DNA of 64,000 nt from Pseudoclavibacter sp. AY1H1 (GCF_002931055.1 NZ_PSXX01000019.1:1-64000), one strand, 5' to 3'; positions 49,208 to 57,868 are shown, numbered from the stretch's first letter. The notes: generated by a model from the letters alone, not told the origin. Translations and numbers: made by a program.

Positions 49208-50107
49208 TCACAGTTGCCCGCGGCCGCGGTCGATGAGCTCGCGGGTCTCCGCTTCGAGCTCATAGCCGTCGCCGAGGCCCTGGAGAGCGCGCTGCAGCTG
49301 CAGCGCAATGCGCTCGAACCCGACACGATCGCCAGCGAGCTGCTCAGCCAGGAGCGCGTCGCGCCAGACCAGCTCATTCAGCGATCCCATACTGCGAGCC
49401 CTCGCAGCGACCGCGCGAGCTCGCGCGACGTCGCCAGCATTGATGTACCGCTGGAACAGGACATGGCAGAGATCGTCGACCGTGGCGAGCATTCCCATCC
49501 GCAGGGACTCGGCCCACCCGTAGCGGTGGTCAGGCACATCGGCGAAGGGCTTGCCCTGGACGAGGTCGAAGGCCGCCTGCAGGCGCACGGTAGGTGCTTG
49601 CTCGACGTCGTCGCCGACCAGCTGCAGAAGCACTTCCCAGTCCGAAGTGACCGATTCGTGGAGCTGGTATGCGGCGGCGGTGCCACGAGGAAAGTACGGG
49701 GCACCGTCGGATGCGTGGCCGAGCCAACGACGAGCGCGGGAGGTCAACGTGTTTCGAGTACTCGACGCCGACGAACCCTCCGCCGGCCGACCCGGCCACA
49801 GCGCATCATGCACCTCAACAGCCGACGCAGCTGGGCGAGTAGCCAGCAGCGCAATCAGCTCGATCGCCCGCGAAATCGTCGCCTGGTTCGGTCGCCCCGT
49901 CTTGTCGTTGACCGGCTCATCGCCCGCAGCATTGTGCAGACGAACCGTGCCGAACAGCTGCACCCACGGCCGAGACTTCAGAGGCGCAAGAATGCGCGCA
50001 ACCTCAGCACGTGGCGACGACATGGGCTGGAATCTCGGAGTGAAACCAGCGTCACCATGACTATCAGGCTGTTGCTGCAGCCATCGCAGACCTGCAATGC
50101 TTCGCAT
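49208..50107 (-). CDS. Free-standing BTAD-domain regulator
   Basis: The 299-residue protein aligns along most of its length with the C-terminal third of the LysM-BTAD protein at 54046 (VRLHNAAGDEPVNDKTGRPN; VEVHDALWPGRPAEG; GKPFADVPDHRYGWAESLRM). It has a winged-HTH-like start followed by a bacterial transcriptional activation domain of helical repeats (about 165-295). AAGGAAAAG precedes the ATG. It may control the Tad genes or compete with its membrane-bound paralogue. Confidence 0.8.
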   Translation of the reverse strand: MRSIAGLRWLQQQPDSHGDAGFTPRFQPMSSPRAEVARILAPLKSRPWVQLFGTVRLHNAAGDEPVNDKTGRPNQATISRAIELIALLATRPAASAVEVHDALWPGRPAEGSSASSTRNTLTSRARRWLGHASDGAPYFPRGTAAAYQLHESVTSDWEVLLQLVGDDVEQAPTVRLQAAFDLVQGKPFADVPDHRYGWAESLRMGMLATVDDLCHVLFQRYINAGDVARARAVAARARSMGSLNELVWRDALLAEQLAGDRVGFERIALQLQRALQGLGDGYELEAETRELIDRGRGQL

Positions 50108-50143
50108 GTCGTCTCTTTTCCTTGCACAGGGTTGGGGAAGACC

Positions 50144-50180
50144 GCCCCCGGTGTTGGTAGCGCCGGGGGCACCTTCGTTT
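50144..50180 (+). terminator. Rho-independent terminator between divergent BTAD and XRE genes
   Basis: GCCCCCGG (50144-50151) pairs with CCGGGGGC (50163-50170), followed by a T-run (TTCGTTTTTT). It would stop plus-strand transcription before the XRE gene. Confidence 0.7.
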
Positions 50181-50247
50181 TTTACTCACACCACAGAGGT
50201 GCAACAAGAACGGAATTGGTAGTTCCGGTTTCGTTGATTTGACCGTA

Positions 50248-50270
50248 TAGACAAATTCCTGACTTGTCTA
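50248..50270 (+). promoter_or_regulatory. Operator of the XRE regulator
   Basis: TAGACAA-N9-TTGTCTA is a perfect inverted repeat 15 bases before the ATG at 50285, probably the autoregulatory site. Confidence 0.65.
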
Positions 50271-50284
50271 CTACTGTCAACAAG

Positions 50285-50782
50285 ATGGCAACGAGAAGAG
50301 TCGAGCTCGGCCCCGTGGGCGAGGCATTGGCGCGCAACCTGAAGCACCTCCGTGAGGCTCGACAGCTGCGACTCGACGATTTGGCGGAGCTGCTAGCCCA
50401 GGCAGGGCGCCCTCTTTCCAAGACGACCCTCAGCCAGATTGAGACGGGCGGACGGCGCGTCGACGTCGATGACCTCGTGACGATTGCCCAAGCCCTGCGC
50501 GTAGAGATTGCCGACCTACTCGCCTCTCCCTCGACATCCGAGTTTCGTGCTGCCGTCGAGCACGCCGAGGCCGAGCTCACTGCGCTTCACCGCCAGTGGG
50601 GCGCCTTCCTGGACGCACGTTCGGCCATATCGCTACTAACCGAAATCGACACAGACCACCCGGACCCCGCTGGCACAGAGGCAACAGCCGACCTCCAAGC
50701 GCGAGCTGAGTCCCTCGCTCGGCTGTCAGCCGAAGACCTCCTCACCCACTTGCAGGAATCTCACCCGAAACCCGGGCGATAG
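50285..50782 (+). CDS. XRE-family transcriptional regulator
   Basis: The 165-residue protein has an N-terminal HTH_3 domain (about 10-70, LKHLREARQLRLDDLAELL, then LSQIETGGRRV) and an acidic C-terminal helical domain. No ribosome site precedes the ATG at 50285, and a TTG at 50264 lies inside the operator, so the mRNA may be leaderless. It precedes the second Tad locus but has its own terminator-like hairpin downstream. Confidence 0.8.
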   Translation: MATRRVELGPVGEALARNLKHLREARQLRLDDLAELLAQAGRPLSKTTLSQIETGGRRVDVDDLVTIAQALRVEIADLLASPSTSEFRAAVEHAEAELTALHRQWGAFLDARSAISLLTEIDTDHPDPAGTEATADLQARAESLARLSAEDLLTHLQESHPKPGR

Positions 50783-51105
50783 ATCAAAGCCACGAACCAG
50801 TTGCCTTGCACGCCAACCGGTCGCAACTCATCTGCATGAGCCGCTCGCCGCAGGCCTTCTCCCTGACCTCATGTGCCACACACCCCTGGCACTGATTCAG
50901 CTTCACAACCTCCGCCCGGCACCCCTCAGTGCCGGGCGAGCCTGCTTCAGACCCGACTACCGCTCCCCACACCGATCGGGTAGGTGAACTCGATTCACTA
51001 GCGCGACAGCGCGGACGTTGGACACGAATTGTTGACCTGAGAGCAACACGAGTGCCGTGGTGCGACGAGGCCTAGAGAATGCGAGAAAATTCCCAGGGGG
51101 GGACT
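50783..51105. other. Intergenic region before the Flp operon
   Basis: It holds a strong stem-loop at 50913-50938 (CGCCCGGCAC with 6-nt loop), probably terminating the XRE gene. A short minus-strand frame with many Cys spans the hairpin and is not convincing. Nothing else is seen until promoter S2. Confidence 0.5.
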
Positions 51106-51139
51106 TGTCCAAACTGTGGGGCAAGTCAGCCACTACCTA
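51106..51139 (+). promoter_or_regulatory. S-type promoter S2
   Basis: TGTCCAAA (51106-51113), 15 nt, GCCACTACCTA (51129-51139). It starts the Flp/Tad pilin operon 38 bases upstream of the pilin ATG. Confidence 0.85.
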
Positions 51140-51176
51140 GATGGAATACCAGCACACTTCACCAAGGGGGCTTCAC

Positions 51177-51347
51177 ATGCTCAGCACCATCCGTACTCGC
51201 ATCCGCACGATCACTCGCGCGCCCGAGCAGGGCGCTTCCGCTGTCGAATGGATCTTCATCGTCGTAGGCGCACTCGTCATCGCCGGCATCGTCATCGCGG
51301 CCATCACCGCATTCGTGCAGGGCCAGATCGCCGAGCTCCCCGGATAG
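51177..51347 (+). CDS. flp: Flp-type major pilin
   Basis: The start at 51177 follows AAGGGGG and lies downstream of promoter S2; an earlier in-frame ATG would overlap the promoter. The 56-residue product has a basic leader, a prepilin cleavage site after Gly in QGASAVEWIF with Glu at +5 of the mature protein, and one hydrophobic helix. It is the probable structural subunit of the Tad pilus. Confidence 0.85.
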   Translation: MLSTIRTRIRTITRAPEQGASAVEWIFIVVGALVIAGIVIAAITAFVQGQIAELPG

Positions 51348-51351
51348 CCCG

Positions 51352-51729
51352 ATGCGCACCCCAAGAGAGGGGGAACGCGGCTCCTACAGCGTGGAGGCCA
51401 TCATGGTGCTCCCCGCGCTCCTCGTCATCATCTTCGCGATCATCCAGGGAGCAGCATTCATGCACGCCGGAAACATCGCGCAGGCGGCCGCACAGACCGC
51501 GTACGAACAGACGCGACAGCTCAACGGCACCGTCAGCGACGGCATTTCCGCTGGCTTGGACGCGGCCAACAGCGGAGGGGAAGCACTGGCTCACGCCAAC
51601 GTCAACGTCACCCGGACGGCAACAGACATCGACGTGACCGTGACCGGGGAGGCGCCGAGCATCCTGCCGTGGATTCCGTTGCATGTTGAGCGCTCCATCA
51701 CGGGGCCAGTCGAACGGTGGGTCGAATGA
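51352..51729 (+). CDS. tadE: TadE-like minor pilin
   Basis: The 125-residue protein starts with RGSYSVEAIMVLPALLVIIFAII, a type IV prepilin-like cleavage and helix, followed by a soluble C-terminal domain. Minor pilins of this family cap or anchor Flp pili. It overlaps the next gene by ATGA. Confidence 0.85.
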   Translation: MRTPREGERGSYSVEAIMVLPALLVIIFAIIQGAAFMHAGNIAQAAAQTAYEQTRQLNGTVSDGISAGLDAANSGGEALAHANVNVTRTATDIDVTVTGEAPSILPWIPLHVERSITGPVERWVE

Positions 51730-52184
51730 TGTTCGGTTTCAGACGAGCACGCAACGGCGAACTCGGCAGCGAGCGAGGCTCTCTCGCTGTCGAGTTCGCC
51801 GTCGCTGGACCAATCCTGATCCTGATCGTCGCTTTCCTCATCGCCGGAGCCCGACTCACCGTCGCCGGCAACGCAGTTGAATCCGCAGCCGCGTCCGCGG
51901 CCCGTGAGGCCTCCCTCTCGCGCAGCGGATTCGAAGCACAGATGAACGCGACCGAGACCGCTCAGCTCACGCTGTCCCAGTCCGGATACGCGTGCGACGC
52001 ACTTTCGGTCTCGATCAACGACTCAGGGCTCGGAGCGCAACTAGGTGAGACCGGCGTCGTGTCCGCGACGATCAATTGCACGGTCAGCATGAGCGACATC
52101 GCGCTCCCAGGCCTCGGAGGAACACGAACCCTCACCGCGACAGCCAATAGCCCCGTCGACGCGTACCGAGAGAGGAATGACTAG
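51726..52184 (+). CDS. TadE/F-like minor pilin
   Basis: Start ATG overlaps the previous stop. The 152-residue product has RGSLAVEFAVAGPILILIVAFLIAGA near residue 15-40, as in TadE/TadF proteins, and a beta-rich C-terminus with two cysteines. Second of three tandem pseudopilin genes. Confidence 0.85.
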   Translation: MMFGFRRARNGELGSERGSLAVEFAVAGPILILIVAFLIAGARLTVAGNAVESAAASAAREASLSRSGFEAQMNATETAQLTLSQSGYACDALSVSINDSGLGAQLGETGVVSATINCTVSMSDIALPGLGGTRTLTATANSPVDAYRERND

Positions 52185-52186
52185 CC

Positions 52187-52606
52187 ATGTTCCGCAACCT
52201 CAACCAGGCCGAGAACGAGCGAGGCTCCACCGCCCTGTTTCTGGTCCTCACGGTCGTCTCCCTCGTCCTCATCATTGGCCTCGTCGTCGACGGTGGCGGC
52301 AAGGTACAAGCAGCCACGAACGCACAACAGACAGCAGCCTCCGCGGCTCGCGCCGCAGCGAACTCGATCAGCGGGACCACGATGGTCGGCCAGACACTCT
52401 CGGTCGACAGCTACAAGGCCCAGGAGGCCGCGAGCGGCTACATCGCCGCCAGCGGCATGGAAGGAACCGTAGCCGTCGACGGGTTCACCGTGACCGTCAC
52501 GACAAGCACCACCTACGCGACGAGGTTCCTCAGCCTCATCGGCATCACACATCTGCCCGTCGACGGACAAGCAACCGCACAACTCATCGACGGCCCGACC
52601 GGCTGA
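52187..52606 (+). CDS. TadG-like pilus assembly protein
   Basis: The 139-residue protein has RGSTALFLVLTVVSLVLIIGLVVDGG, the TadE/G-like N-terminal helix, and a soluble domain rich in Ala. It lacks the von Willebrand domain of full-length TadG, as do many actinobacterial versions. It starts 2 bases after the previous stop. Confidence 0.8.
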   Translation: MFRNLNQAENERGSTALFLVLTVVSLVLIIGLVVDGGGKVQAATNAQQTAASAARAAANSISGTTMVGQTLSVDSYKAQEAASGYIAASGMEGTVAVDGFTVTVTTSTTYATRFLSLIGITHLPVDGQATAQLIDGPTG

Positions 52607-52621
52607 GCCAGAAAGAAGCCC

Positions 52622-53260
52622 ATGAAGAAACTCACCACCATCGCCGCGGGGTGCGGCATCCTCGCCACCATCGCCCTCGCGGGCTGCAGCCCAGCGTCAG
52701 AGACCACGCCGACTGACACGCCATCGACGTCAGCAGCGACGTCGACCGAGACAGCAACACCCACTGCAGAAGCGATCACCGCGGATCCCTATGTCACTGA
52801 GGCCCCCAGCTCCGCAGAAGAAGCAATCAGTTTCGCCTCAACAGCGGATGCGACCTTCGACGATCTGGTCTGGGCCCTCTACGCGAACCCTTCCGCTTCC
52901 GCGGACCTCGGCGCCCTCGCAGCAGGTGACCCTCTCGACAAGGCGCTGGAGAACGCAGCGACACTGAAAGATCTTGGCGCCCACATCGAGGGAGATTCGA
53001 GCTTCGAGGTGGACCGTTCGGCAACGTACACCCAAGACACGGTCGATCAAGGATCCGGCCAGTCAGTCCCATTCGGACTGGTCAACCTCAAGGGCTGCGC
53101 CGACTACTCCCGAGTCAGCATTGTCCGCGCCTCAGGCGAAATTGAACCCTTCACGGACCCACAACGAGTGCGAGTCACCTCTGTGCTCGTTTACTCACCT
53201 TCCGACGGTCGCTGGGTTCTCACCGGCGGCGGGACCGACGAACCGGTGACGACATGCTAA
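52622..53260 (+). CDS. Lipoprotein of the Tad pilin operon
   Basis: The 212-residue product has a lipobox (IALAGCSPA, Cys at about 22), a Thr/Ser-rich linker and an alpha+beta domain (about 55-212) with QGSGQSVPFGLVNLKGCADYS. The family is not recognised. It overlaps the next gene by 7 bases and belongs to the operon. It may anchor the pilus at the cell surface. Confidence 0.75.
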   Translation: MKKLTTIAAGCGILATIALAGCSPASETTPTDTPSTSAATSTETATPTAEAITADPYVTEAPSSAEEAISFASTADATFDDLVWALYANPSASADLGALAAGDPLDKALENAATLKDLGAHIEGDSSFEVDRSATYTQDTVDQGSGQSVPFGLVNLKGCADYSRVSIVRASGEIEPFTDPQRVRVTSVLVYSPSDGRWVLTGGGTDEPVTTC

Positions 53261-54033
53261 CTAAGGAATCCCGTCGCACGATCATCCGAACAGCAACCAT
53301 CGGAGCTCTCCTCCTCAGCCTCGTCGGCATTGCTACTCCGGCCTATGCAGCCGGAACTTCCATCGGCATTGACGGAAACGGCGGGGGAGCACCCGCCGTT
53401 CCATTCGACGGCACCGCTGCCACGTGCGGAGGCAACTTCCTACCCGCCCGCGACGGTGGAGCCGGCACATGTATCGAAGTCGCTGGCGAAGGCGGCGGAG
53501 GGGGCGGCGGACCGGCTGCTCCTGCAGTCCCGACCATGACACCGGCCGAGGCCGCACAGCAGCTCGTGAACTCGTTCAACCTGCAGCCGGTCGACATGGG
53601 CATGGTGCCGGAAAGCAACCCTGAATGGGGTCACCGACGTAGCTACGTCGGCGTTCCGATCTGGATGTGGGCTTCAACACAGACACCACTCAACTGGGGC
53701 ACCTATACGGCCTCCGCAGCGATCGGCGGGCACGCCATCACCGCCAACGCGAACGTGACCTCCGTCACCTGGACGATGGGCGACGGATCAACCGTGACTT
53801 GTGGTGCCGGCAACGCCTACTACGAGTCCTACGGCGTGGTCGAGTCGCCCTCCTGCGGTCACGTCTACACGAAGACCAGCGCCAGCCAGCCAGGCGGAAA
53901 GTACGCCGTGACCGCGACCAGCAACTGGTCCGTCACCTGGTCGACCACGGCCGGCGCCGGCGGCGTCATCCCAACCAGCACAACCACCACGACTGAGATC
54001 GAGATCCTCGAGCTCCAGGCCGTGAACATCTAG
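53254..54033 (+). CDS. Exported Tad-operon protein with PKD-like domain
   Basis: The 259-residue protein has a signal peptide (ending AYA before Ala-Gly), a Gly-rich linker with GGGGGGG and a beta domain (about 140-235) with VTSVTWTMGDGSTVTCG and GHVYTKTSA, the PKD-like WxxGDG...HxY pattern. Such proteins regularly accompany actinobacterial Tad loci. Possible role in pilus tip or wall passage. Confidence 0.75.
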   Translation: MLTKESRRTIIRTATIGALLLSLVGIATPAYAAGTSIGIDGNGGGAPAVPFDGTAATCGGNFLPARDGGAGTCIEVAGEGGGGGGGPAAPAVPTMTPAEAAQQLVNSFNLQPVDMGMVPESNPEWGHRRSYVGVPIWMWASTQTPLNWGTYTASAAIGGHAITANANVTSVTWTMGDGSTVTCGAGNAYYESYGVVESPSCGHVYTKTSASQPGGKYAVTATSNWSVTWSTTAGAGGVIPTSTTTTTEIEILELQAVNI

Positions 54034-54045
54034 CGAGGACCGCTC

Positions 54046-57000
54046 ATGCTTCGTCGTCTCACCTCCGGACTGGCTTCCCTCGTCGTCCTGTTGGGTCTGC
54101 TCGTCGGGATTCCCGTCGCGCTGATCCTGCTCGCCGGTAACCCGTTCCCCGATGGCCTGATGGGAACGCTGATGGCGGCCACCAGGCCGGACTACGGCGG
54201 GCAGCTGCTCATGGGTACGTTGCTGCCGCTCGTCGGGTGGGCGGCGTGGGCGTACTTCGCGTTCTCGGTGGTCGTCGAGGCGATCAGCATGGTCCGTGAG
54301 GGCCGTCTGCAGCCTCGATCCGCTCGCCGCTCGTCCGGGGCGTTCAACCCCGGACGAGCGTTGGCGTCGACGCTGCTCTCGGCGATCGCCATCATGATCG
54401 GTGGCACCGCGATCGCGGGCCCAGCCATGGCCGACGTCGCACCTCAGGTGCAATCAGTGTCGAGCTACCAGCAGGCGGCAGATGAAGCACCTACGAAGAC
54501 GAACCAGGACGACGAAGCCGCACCCGCAGCGGAGCAAGAGGCGCGGCGGGGACCAGTGGTGACGGTGAGCTACGGCGACTCTCTCTGGAGCCTCGCCCAG
54601 ACGCACCTCGGTCAGGGCGAGCGTTATATGGAGATCGCGCAGCTCAACATCGGCGTCCCACAAGCTGACGGACGAGCGCTCGGCGCAGACCTCTGGCTCT
54701 CCTCCGGCTGGGAGATCGAACTGCCCGCCGACGCGGCAACAGCGGCAACCACCCCGGACAGCGTCCAGCTGCAGGAAGGCCGGACGCTCTACCAAGTCGC
54801 GGAAACCTACCTGGGCAACGGGGACCGCTACCCCGAGATCGCCGCGGCATCCGGGATCATCGACGCGAACGAGATCTCAGCCGGCACGACCCTCACGATG
54901 CCGACGGCATCCAACGCTCAGCAGAGCGGACCCCAGGCAGCACCAGAGCAGGCCACTCCATCCACGCCCGAGGTAGCAGCACCGGTAGAAACGCCCGCAC
55001 CCGCCCCAGTGGCACCAGCAGCGCCTGCGAACCCTGCCACGACGGCGCCTGCACCTTCCCCAACCGCGTCGGCCTCGACAGCAACGACAGCCGACGCAGA
55101 GATCCCGACGCAGGTCGAGGAAGACGTCGACGAGGAGGACAACATCCTGCAGGTCGTCGGCGGCATCGGCGGACTCCTCGCGGCCGGACTCGTGAGCTGG
55201 CTCGGCGCGCGGCGCCTCATGCAGCTGCGTCGCCGCAGAATCGGCCAGCGCATCGCCATGCCAACCGGTGAAGACGAGCAGATCGAACGGGAGCTGCGCG
55301 CGACCGCGGCCCCGCACACCCTCGACGACGTCGACCGGGCACTTCGCGCACTCGCCGTCTGGGCGCAGGACGGCGACGGCGAGCTGCCATCCATCTACGC
55401 CCTCCGCCTCGCACCCGAAGAGATCGCGCTCTACCTCGAGACCCCCTTGGAGTTGCCGGCCCCGTTCCGTCCCGTGTCTGAGGACTCGATGGCGTGGACC
55501 GTTGACCCGAGCGAGATCACTCTGGACCGCACGCCGGCCGCTCCCTACCCAGCCCTCGTCACGCTCGGTCAGGACACCACGGACGCTCACCTGCTCGTGG
55601 ATCTCGAACGCCTCGGTGCACTCAACATCCACAGCGATGACGACGAGCTCGCACATGGGGCACTCACGGCTCTCACAGTGGAGCTCGCAACCTCCCGCTG
55701 GGCCGAAGACCTGCAGATCACGCTCGTCGGCCTCGCTCGAGGACTCCCCGTGCAGCTTCAGACCGGTCGAGTGCGCCACGTCGACGACGTCGCCACGTTG
55801 ATCCGCAACCTCGAGGGGCAGGCGACATCGACCCTCGCGACCCTGCACGAGCTCGGCGTCGAGAGCATCGACCAGGCCCGCGGCCTCAACCCCGACGCGG
55901 ACGCATGGGTTCCGGAGATCGTGATCCTCGGCGACGAACTCAGCGACGAACACCAGGCGCGCCTGACGGAGCTCGTCACGCAACTGCCTCGCGTCGGTAT
56001 CGCCGCCGTCGCCAAAGGACAGCTGGCAGGGGAGTGGCGGTTCGACGTCGCGAACTCGACGAGCTCCCAACTCACCCTCCCCGGGGACCAGGGCAGCATC
56101 GAGCTCAAGCCCCAGGTCCTCAGCCGTGAGGACTACGAGCGGATCCTGAACCTGATCCAGGCCACCGAGGCAGACGCCGTCGACGGTCCCGCATGGGCGA
56201 AGCACCTGGACGAGCACAGCGACGCGCTCCTCACCGTTCCCGCCGCTATCGCGGCGCCCGAGCTCGAGCCAGCCGAGGAAGCCCCGCAGGACGCGTGGGA
56301 CCAGATCATCCGCGATATCGTGCCCCGCGTCGGCACCACGGGAACGCCCGTCGCCACCCCAGAAGCAGCTCCGGCGCCAGTCGCACCACCGCAGCGGATC
56401 GCCACCGAAGAGCAACCACTCGACGAGGCGGCCGCGCAGCTCCTCGCATCTCTCAAGACTCAGCCGTGGATGCAGCTACTCGGCCCCGTCCGCCTCCACA
56501 ACGCGAAGGGGGAAGAACCCGTCAACGCAAAGACAGGGAAGCTGAACCGAGGAGCGATCGCGCGAGCCCACGAGCTCATCGCGTTCCTCTGCACCAGGCC
56601 TGTCGCGACGTCCGTGGAGATCCACGACGCCCTCTGGCCAGGAAGCCCGGCCGATGGGTCCACGGCCTCCAACACTCGCAACTCACAAACCGCTCGAGCT
56701 CGGAAGATCCTCGGGTCCACGCCTAACGGAGACCCCTACCTCCCACGTGCCACCGTCAACGCGTACCGACTCCACGAAGACGTCACCTCCGACTGGCAGG
56801 TACTCCAACAGCTGATCGGCGAGAACATCGCTGAGACGCCCACAGCGCGCCTCCAGGCCGCGTTCGAGCTCGTCCAGGGCAAACCATTCGCGGACGTCCC
56901 CGACCGCCGCTACGCGTGGGCTGAGACCGTCCGCATGGACATGCTCGCGACCATCGACGACCTCGGACACGTGCTCTTCCAACGACACCTCGCCGCCGAC

Positions 57001-57231
57001 GAAATCGCACAGGCTCGCGAAGTGGCCGCACGGGCACGCAGCATCGGATCGCTCAACGAGATCAACTGGCGCGATGCGCTCCTCGCGGAGCAGCGCGCCG
57101 GCGACGCCGACGGATTCGAGCGCATCGTCACGCAGCTGCAGACGAACCTCGACGACATCGAGGACGGCTACGAGCCCGAGCCAGAAACGCAGGAGCTCAT
57201 CATCCGCGGCCGCGAGCTCCTGAAGCACTGA
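54046..57231 (+). CDS. Membrane LysM-BTAD protein of the Tad locus
   Basis: The 1061-residue protein has membrane helices near residues 8-30, 50-78 and 108-130. Two LysM modules follow (about 170-225, SYGDSLWSLAQTHLG; about 240-290, GRTLYQVAETYLG), then a Pro/Ala-rich linker, another membrane helix (about 365-385), a large cytoplasmic middle domain and a C-terminal winged-helix/BTAD unit (about 810-1061). It joins wall sensing outside to a transcription-activator-type domain inside. The C-terminus is paralogous to the gene at 49208 and the remnant at 46938. Confidence 0.85.
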   Translation: MLRRLTSGLASLVVLLGLLVGIPVALILLAGNPFPDGLMGTLMAATRPDYGGQLLMGTLLPLVGWAAWAYFAFSVVVEAISMVREGRLQPRSARRSSGAFNPGRALASTLLSAIAIMIGGTAIAGPAMADVAPQVQSVSSYQQAADEAPTKTNQDDEAAPAAEQEARRGPVVTVSYGDSLWSLAQTHLGQGERYMEIAQLNIGVPQADGRALGADLWLSSGWEIELPADAATAATTPDSVQLQEGRTLYQVAETYLGNGDRYPEIAAASGIIDANEISAGTTLTMPTASNAQQSGPQAAPEQATPSTPEVAAPVETPAPAPVAPAAPANPATTAPAPSPTASASTATTADAEIPTQVEEDVDEEDNILQVVGGIGGLLAAGLVSWLGARRLMQLRRRRIGQRIAMPTGEDEQIERELRATAAPHTLDDVDRALRALAVWAQDGDGELPSIYALRLAPEEIALYLETPLELPAPFRPVSEDSMAWTVDPSEITLDRTPAAPYPALVTLGQDTTDAHLLVDLERLGALNIHSDDDELAHGALTALTVELATSRWAEDLQITLVGLARGLPVQLQTGRVRHVDDVATLIRNLEGQATSTLATLHELGVESIDQARGLNPDADAWVPEIVILGDELSDEHQARLTELVTQLPRVGIAAVAKGQLAGEWRFDVANSTSSQLTLPGDQGSIELKPQVLSREDYERILNLIQATEADAVDGPAWAKHLDEHSDALLTVPAAIAAPELEPAEEAPQDAWDQIIRDIVPRVGTTGTPVATPEAAPAPVAPPQRIATEEQPLDEAAAQLLASLKTQPWMQLLGPVRLHNAKGEEPVNAKTGKLNRGAIARAHELIAFLCTRPVATSVEIHDALWPGSPADGSTASNTRNSQTARARKILGSTPNGDPYLPRATVNAYRLHEDVTSDWQVLQQLIGENIAETPTARLQAAFELVQGKPFADVPDRRYAWAETVRMDMLATIDDLGHVLFQRHLAADEIAQAREVAARARSIGSLNEINWRDALLAEQRAGDADGFERIVTQLQTNLDDIEDGYEPEPETQELIIRGRELLKH

Positions 57232-57234
57232 CCC

Positions 57235-57843
57235 ATGACCCGCACCGATCTGCGCGTCGCGCCTGCAGCCCCCGAATCGCTGCAGGCGCGTCGCCGCGGC
57301 GTCTGGACGTGGAGCGCAGCGGCCGGCATCGCCACGGCCGCACTCACCCTCCTCGCGGGGATCCTCGGCGAGAACTCCACGCAGTGGGCACTGCGCTGGG
57401 CGGGCCTCGCCGGAGTCGGCATAGCCATCGCCGTCATCGACGGGCGCCAACGCCGCATCCCTGACCGCCTCACCATCCCCACCCTCACGGCCCTGCTCAC
57501 GAGCTACGCGTTCGCGATCGCACCCGACTCAGCTGGCATGATGCTCGCCCTCGGCACCGCTGGAGCCGCGGCCGCCGGTGCCGTCTTCTTCGCACTCGCT
57601 TTCATCGGCGGCATGGGCCTCGGCGACGTGAAGCTTGCCGCGCTCATCGGTGCCGCGATCGTTCCCGCCTTCGGCTGGCCGACGCTCCTCGCGGCCCTCA
57701 TCGCCGCGTTCCTTCTAGGCTTCCCGCACGCTCTGTTGCGAGTGATTCGGCCACGCCGGGACACCCATATGCCGTTCGGCCCGTACCTGGTTGCCGGGGC
57801 GGCCGCCGTGGCCTTGACCATTCACCTTGCGCCACTCGTTTGA
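57235..57843 (+). CDS. Prepilin peptidase (TadV/CpaA-like, A24 family)
   Basis: The 202-residue membrane protein has about six helices and both catalytic Asp motifs: AVIDGRQRRIPD (first Asp) and GGMGLGDVKLAAL (GxGDxKL, second Asp). It would cleave the leader of the Flp and TadE-like prepilins. It starts 3 bases after the LysM-BTAD gene and ends the Tad locus. Confidence 0.9.
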   Translation: MTRTDLRVAPAAPESLQARRRGVWTWSAAAGIATAALTLLAGILGENSTQWALRWAGLAGVGIAIAVIDGRQRRIPDRLTIPTLTALLTSYAFAIAPDSAGMMLALGTAGAAAAGAVFFALAFIGGMGLGDVKLAALIGAAIVPAFGWPTLLAALIAAFLLGFPHALLRVIRPRRDTHMPFGPYLVAGAAAVALTIHLAPLV

Positions 57844-57868
57844 ACTCATCCCAGCATCAGGAGCGCCC

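Noticed and set aside
50784-50972. Short Cys-rich minus-strand frame behind the XRE gene
   Set aside because: It spans the terminator-like hairpin and has no homologue or ribosome site that I can see.
51001-51030. TTGGACA near 51020 as a further S site on the minus strand
   Set aside because: The second block at 15 nt does not match GSCAYTAC and no gene follows in that direction.
54877-56415. Long minus-strand frame opposite the LysM-BTAD gene
   Set aside because: Val/Gly/Arg-biased shadow of the real gene with no start signal.
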